From CAYRTD01 sp964426915 (GTDB lineage Bacteria > Bacteroidota > Bacteroidia > Bacteroidales > GCA-2748055): 8,174 nucleotides of DNA. Position 1 is the first letter of the stretch. Each line of letters opens with the position of its first letter. Location of the stretch: positions 1 through 8,174 of the forward strand of contig CAYRTD010000170.1 of the NCBI GenBank assembly GCA_964426915.1. Reading direction: 5' to 3'. The position numbers were made by a program, and so were the translations under genes. Of this stretch, positions 5,746-8,174 are shown piece after piece. A model generated the notes under the pieces. That model was not told the DNA's origin. It made no database searches and saw nothing but the letters and a program-made list of their open reading frames with translations.

Positions 5746-7200
5746 ATGTTAAAGCAAAGGCTTCAGCAAAAATTATTACAGAAATTATCTCCGCAGCAGA
5801 TCCAGATGATCAAGTTGCTGGAGATACCTACTATTCAGCTGGAGCAAAGGATCAAGAAAGAACTGGAGGAAAATCCGGTTCTTGAAGAAGGAGCTGAGGA
5901 AGAGGAGTTTGAGGATAATTATGATGAGGATACTGAAAGTGATGATACCAGGGAGCAGGATGAATTTTCGCTTGAGGACTATATAGAGGATGACGAAATC
6001 CCGACTTATAAGCTGTCATCCAGCAATTATTCCAAGGATGATAAACATGAAGACATCCCTTTTTCAGTAGGATCTTCCTTTCATGAAATTCTTGAGGCAC
6101 AGTTAGGCCTGCGCAGACTTACCGAGCGTGAGGAAATGCTTGCTACCTACCTCATAGGGAATATCGATGAAGACGGTTACCTGAGACGGAAACTGGATGC
6201 CGTTGTTGATGATCTCGCTTTTTCCATGGGCATTACCACTAACGAGACAGAGCTGAGAGAAATACTGGATATTATTCATGATTTTGATCCTGCCGGAGTC
6301 GGCGCCCGTGATCTGCAGGAGTGTTTGTTGTTGCAGATCAAACGTAAAGACCTGAGCAACCCGGTGCTAAAAAATGCTCATGATATCCTGAAATTTCATT
6401 TCGACGAGTTTTCCAAGCGACATTATGATAAGGTGATAAGCCGGCTGGACCTTAAGGATGGGGAAATGAAGGAGGCTATTGCTGAGATCACCAAACTGAA
6501 TCCAAAACCGGGAGGAACAATCAGTGATCCCAGTGATAAAACAGGGGAGCATATAATTCCCGATTTCGTCCTTGAAAATCACGAAGGTGATTTGCAGCTT
6601 AGCCTAAATGCTAAAAATGTTCCTGAACTCAGGCTGAGCAGGACTTATTCCAATATGTTGGAGAGTTATTCCGCGAAAAAGAAGTCAGCAAATAAAGATG
6701 ATAAGGATGCCATCAGTTTTGTGAAACAAAAGCTCGATTCAGCCCGGTGGTTTATCGATGCGATAAAACAGCGGCAGAACACTCTTATGCTCACCATGAA
6801 CGCCATCCTGAATTACCAGAAAGAATATTTTATCGAGGGAGATGAAAAGAAACTGCGTCCGATGATCCTTAAAGATATAGCCGATATAACCGGACTGGAT
6901 ATATCTACAATCTCCAGGGTTGCTAATTCGAAATATATACAAACCCATTTTGGAATATATTCACTTAAGTATTTCTTTTCGGAAGGAATGCAAAAAGAAT
7001 CTGGTGAGGAGGTTTCCACCCGGGAGATAAAGAGCATTCTTCAGGAGTGTATTGAGGCTGAAGATAAGAGAAAGCCGCTGACAGATGAAAAGCTTGCGGA
7101 GATCCTCCAGGAAAAAGGATACCAGATCGCCAGGAGGACAGTTGCCAAATACAGAGAGCAGGTCAATATCCCTGTAGCCCGGCTCAGAAAAGAACTTTAA
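5746..7200 (+). CDS. rpoN: RNA polymerase sigma-54 factor
   Basis: A 484-residue full-length sigma-54. Region I is glutamine- and leucine-rich (LKQRLQQKLLQKLSPQQIQMIKLL, 2-25) and is the part that contacts AAA+ enhancer-binding proteins. Region II (about 49-85) is strongly acidic. The core-binding domain includes LTEREEMLATYLIGNIDEDGYL, FDPAGVGARDL (180-190) and LNPKPGG (251-257). The DNA-binding part has the helix-turn-helix segment ADITGLDISTISRVANSKY (379-397) for the -12 element and the RpoN box ARRTVAKYRE at 462-471 for the -24 element. All landmark motifs are intact. It directs RNA polymerase to GG/GC (-24/-12) promoters, which fire only with an ATP-dependent activator; no such activator is encoded here. 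I found no convincing -24/-12 site in the window. It is co-transcribed with the membrane protein gene 2 bp downstream. Confidence 0.97.
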   Translation: MLKQRLQQKLLQKLSPQQIQMIKLLEIPTIQLEQRIKKELEENPVLEEGAEEEEFEDNYDEDTESDDTREQDEFSLEDYIEDDEIPTYKLSSSNYSKDDKHEDIPFSVGSSFHEILEAQLGLRRLTEREEMLATYLIGNIDEDGYLRRKLDAVVDDLAFSMGITTNETELREILDIIHDFDPAGVGARDLQECLLLQIKRKDLSNPVLKNAHDILKFHFDEFSKRHYDKVISRLDLKDGEMKEAIAEITKLNPKPGGTISDPSDKTGEHIIPDFVLENHEGDLQLSLNAKNVPELRLSRTYSNMLESYSAKKKSANKDDKDAISFVKQKLDSARWFIDAIKQRQNTLMLTMNAILNYQKEYFIEGDEKKLRPMILKDIADITGLDISTISRVANSKYIQTHFGIYSLKYFFSEGMQKESGEEVSTREIKSILQECIEAEDKRKPLTDEKLAEILQEKGYQIARRTVAKYREQVNIPVARLRKEL

Positions 7201-7202
7201 TC

Positions 7203-7811
7203 ATGAATAAAAAAATTGCCCAGGTCTTTTCCTGGTTTTTTCATCCCCTGCTTATGCCCACGATCGGGATCATGATCCTTCTATTTACAAATTCCTATAT
7301 TTCTTTTATCCCGGGACCGGCAAAAAAGATGCTGATTATACTTACTGCGATAGGAACCTTAATTTTGCCCGCATTGATGATCCCCCTTTTCCTTCTTCAG
7401 GGAAAGATTTCCAACATGGAACTGGACAACCGGAAGGAAAGGCTTTATCCTATGGCTCTGACTTTTGTTTTCTACACATTAACATTTATACTTTTTCTGA
7501 GGATACCCGTTTTTAAGCTTATTCATTCATTCATGCTCGGAACCCTGATTTCGGTATTTTTCGGTTTCCTTATTTCGCTAAAATGGAAGATAAGTACCCA
7601 TATGATAGGTTTGGGAGGTATTACTGCACTTATTCTGATACTATCCTTTGAATTGGATCTGTATCTTTTATATCCGCTTATCGGAATTCTCGTGGCTACA
7701 GGATTGGCAGGATCGTCAAGACTATACCTTAAGGCACATTCGGAACCCCAGGTTTATATGGGTTTTCTTATGGGATTAGTGGTGGTGTTGGGAAGCCTGC
7801 TGGTTTATTGA
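7203..7811 (+). CDS. Small PAP2-like integral membrane protein
   Basis: A 202-residue, highly hydrophobic protein with about six membrane helices, beginning two bases after the rpoN stop. Three segments recall the PAP2 phosphatase active site: NRKERLYP (76-83), S131-T-H133 in the KISTHMIG loop, and SRLYLKAHSEPQ (172-183). The last fits SR-X5-H, with H179 in place, but the aspartate expected four residues later is Q183, and the first segment is not a classical KX6RP. Family knowledge: PAP2 enzymes remove phosphate from lipid phosphates such as undecaprenyl pyrophosphate or phosphatidate at the membrane. Here the signature is altered, so catalysis is uncertain; the protein may be a divergent phosphatase or a non-catalytic relative. 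It is shorter than many PAP2 proteins. Co-transcription with rpoN does not by itself show a role in sigma-54 regulation. No Shine-Dalgarno sequence is visible. Confidence 0.75.
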   Translation: MNKKIAQVFSWFFHPLLMPTIGIMILLFTNSYISFIPGPAKKMLIILTAIGTLILPALMIPLFLLQGKISNMELDNRKERLYPMALTFVFYTLTFILFLRIPVFKLIHSFMLGTLISVFFGFLISLKWKISTHMIGLGGITALILILSFELDLYLLYPLIGILVATGLAGSSRLYLKAHSEPQVYMGFLMGLVVVLGSLLVY

Positions 7812-7896
7812 TACTGGTCACCACAGTCCACATCAGAACCCTGACCCCTATCGGCATACGCATCAACTTAAGACCCTTCATCTGTTTTGATTGGAA

Positions 7897-7914
7897 GGAG
7901 AGAGAGGTTTCTCC
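7897..7914. repeat. 18-bp near-palindromic repeat, right copy
   Basis: ggagagagaggtttctcc matches the reverse complement of 306-323 with one mismatch in 18. The adjoining bases atcga also resemble the left copy's flank (cgacga on the complementary strand), so the shared segment may run a few bases further. Confidence 0.6.
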
Positions 7915-7917
7915 ATC

Positions 7918-7944
7918 GAGTATTTTGCCAAAGGCAAAATACTC
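7918..7944. repeat. Perfect 12-bp hairpin
   Basis: gagtattttgcc (7918-7929) pairs without mismatch with ggcaaaatactc (7933-7944) around the three-base loop aaa. It lies about 107 bp after the membrane protein stop codon. It may stabilise the 3' end of the rpoN transcript or be part of a dispersed palindromic element; the following bases (tccgcac) do not make a T-run. Confidence 0.6.
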
Positions 7945-7950
7945 TCCGCA

Positions 7951-7979
7951 CTAATGACATCTTTTTGTAACAAAAAGAT
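7951..7979. repeat. Right copy of the 20-bp inverted repeat, overlapping a hairpin
   Basis: Bases 7951-7970 are the exact reverse complement of 1-20. Overlapping it, atctttttg (7959-7967) pairs perfectly with caaaaagat (7971-7979) around the loop taa. If the left copy has the same structure, its second arm would lie just outside the window. Confidence 0.75.
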
Positions 7980-8052
7980 ATTCAGCAATAAATATTTCTC
8001 CTTTACTTTTTCATCAAGGAGTCCACTCTAAAAAGGTATTTTACCACTAAAG

Positions 8053-8137
8053 AGGTTTTCTAAAAGTATTTAACTTTTAGAAAGAACTTACCACCTCAAA
8101 GCATTTCTCCTTCCTGCCTCACCCAAACCCTCCCCCA
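8053..8137. mobile_element. Partial copy of the palindromic element
   Basis: Bases 8053-8124 match the reverse complement of the right arm of the 5497-5654 element (7 mismatches and 2 gaps in about 74 columns by hand count), and 8125-8137 repeat its 13-base loop exactly. The loop is in the opposite orientation relative to this arm. The 37 bases after the loop show no convincing second arm before the window ends, so the copy is truncated, diverged or replaced. Inside the arm, tttctaaaag (8057-8066) and cttttagaaa (8074-8083) form a local 10-bp hairpin absent from the 5497-5654 copy. Confidence 0.6.
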
Positions 8138-8174
8138 GGAGGCTACTCTTTATACATAAGTCAGTTCCGGTCAA

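Larger units (their letters stand above)
7812..8174. other. Repeat-rich 3' intergenic region, no gene seen
   Basis: The 363 bp after the membrane protein gene contain no credible coding region or RNA gene on either strand. They hold the 18-bp repeat, a 12-bp hairpin, the right copy of the 20-bp repeat and a related copy of the 5497-5654 element, each listed separately. The stretch 7812-7896 shows no recognisable structure. The hairpins at 7918-7944 and 7959-7979 could end the rpoN transcript, but neither is followed by a T-run. Confidence 0.6.

Noticed and set aside
1..8174. tRNA, rRNA or riboswitch genes
   Set aside because: Scanning by eye found no cloverleaf with a CCA end or T-loop signature and no familiar riboswitch core; a covariance-model scan was not possible here.

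Overview
The window looks like chromosomal DNA of a Bacteroidota (Bacteroidetes) bacterium, probably a marine or anaerobic Bacteroidales/Marinilabiliales-type lineage. Four things point there: an UpxY-type NusG paralogue, a secreted protein with a type IX secretion (T9SS) C-terminal sorting domain, -7 promoter boxes of the TAnnTTTG type, and near absence of Shine-Dalgarno sequences. The genus cannot be fixed from the sequence alone.

Layout. Positions 1-495 hold no credible gene; they are packed with hairpins and repeat-like elements, including a terminator-like hairpin at 144-185. At 496-1008 (+) is a solitary UpxY/NusG-like antiterminator. It converges on a secreted beta-propeller-like protein with a T9SS tail (1083-2210, -). 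Positions 2211-2809 are a 600-bp repeat island: a promoter, a 80-bp palindrome, a GC-rich hairpin segment, a 218-bp array of the 8-mer ATAAACCY and a short array of the 8-mer AACTGNNN. A two-domain universal stress protein follows (2810-3649, -), divergent from asparaginyl-tRNA synthetase (asnS, 4008-5405, +). A large palindromic, MITE-like element (5497-5654) separates asnS from rpoN (sigma-54, 5746-7200, +). rpoN is followed after 2 bp by a small membrane protein with PAP2-like motifs (7203-7811, +). The remaining 363 bp (7812-8174) again hold only hairpins and repeats.

How the parts relate. asnS, rpoN and the PAP2-like gene are on one strand and look like a housekeeping block; rpoN and the PAP2-like gene almost certainly share a transcript, while asnS and rpoN each have a plausible promoter. 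The other genes are independent units. The intergenic regions carry most of the unusual signal: two repeats from the left end (1-20 and 306-323) recur inverted and in mirrored order at the right end (7951-7970 and 7897-7914), and the 5497-5654 palindrome has a related copy at 8053-8137 whose loop is flipped relative to its best-matching arm.

I see no CRISPR array, phage genes, toxin-antitoxin pair, tRNA/rRNA gene or obvious defence system. The coding content is ordinary; the repeat architecture is what merits a second look.
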